Shown here: piece after piece, positions 63,988 to 64,000 of the stretch
How the letters are laid out: the number at the start of each line of letters is the position of its first letter
Position numbering within the stretch: position 1 is the first letter of the stretch
Assembly (NCBI RefSeq): GCF_026391055.1
Contig: NZ_JAPLET010000009.1
Span: 124,001 to 188,000 of the forward strand
Reading direction: 5' to 3'
DNA length: 64,000 nt
Origin: Spirosoma sp.
GTDB taxonomy: Bacteria > Bacteroidota > Bacteroidia > Cytophagales > Spirosomataceae
Notes under the pieces: model-generated
Databases searched by the model: none
Told to the model about the DNA's origin: nothing
What the model saw: the letters and a program-made list of their open reading frames with translations, nothing else
Translations under genes and position numbers: made by a program

Positions 63988-64000
63988 ATTGATAAAAGAA

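Overview
The window looks like a chromosomal segment of a Bacteroidota bacterium, most likely a Cytophagales member close to Spirosoma. This is inferred from gene content and gene order, not from a database search. The supporting signs are promoters of the TTG-N19/21-TAnnTTTG type, a SusC/SusD pair under an ECF sigma/FecR pair, type IX secretion sorting tails, bacillithiol synthesis (BshC), the rpmG-DUF4295-ftsY-rimO block and an RprXY-type two-component system. I see no phage, plasmid, insertion sequence or CRISPR array.

Layout. 1-9,121 is housekeeping: the 3' end of hpt, an isolated nuoD, then rpmG, a DUF4295 gene, ftsY, two membrane/secreted unknowns, rimO, bshC, a 5-formyl-THF cyclo-ligase and an unknown secreted protein. 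9,292-13,364 holds asd, a two-gene ABC exporter and a small membrane protein. 13,412-18,037 holds a DoxX-like protein, a Tat-type enolase-superfamily enzyme, an SDR/DUF2867 protein and an NmrA-like protein.

18,252-37,030 is a minus-strand accessory block. Read in its own direction it runs: ECF sigma, FecR, SusC with an STN domain, SusD, sulfatase, sulfatase, a formylglycine-generating enzyme with both catalytic cysteines, a third sulfatase, a GH28 pectinase-like enzyme, and finally a 1,353-residue mosaic protein (LamG-like, collagen-like, IPT and papain-like parts). The main body reads as a utilisation locus for a sulfated, uronate-containing glycan that carries its own sulfatase-activating enzyme. 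Immediately beyond it, 37,267-42,074 carries a TonB-CTD lipoprotein and then the opposite chemistry: APS kinase, two sulfotransferases and a GT2 glycosyltransferase in one tight operon, followed by a convergent FkbM methyltransferase. Sulfate removal and sulfate addition are therefore side by side.

42,256-64,000 holds tRNA-Leu(CAG), pyrC, an operon of histidine kinase, response regulator and hemB, a divergent T9SS cargo protein, a GH3/serine-hydrolase fusion, a large T9SS protein with ten tandem Ig-like repeats, tadA, sodA, tRNA-His(GTG), an M16 protease, a small membrane protein with a DNA-binding-like N-terminal region, and a nitrite-reductase-like/rubredoxin fusion.

A recurring feature is the set of about a dozen long, mostly perfect intergenic inverted repeats, each of different sequence. 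Most lack the T-tract of an ordinary terminator. Several sit inside operons at points where differential expression would make sense.
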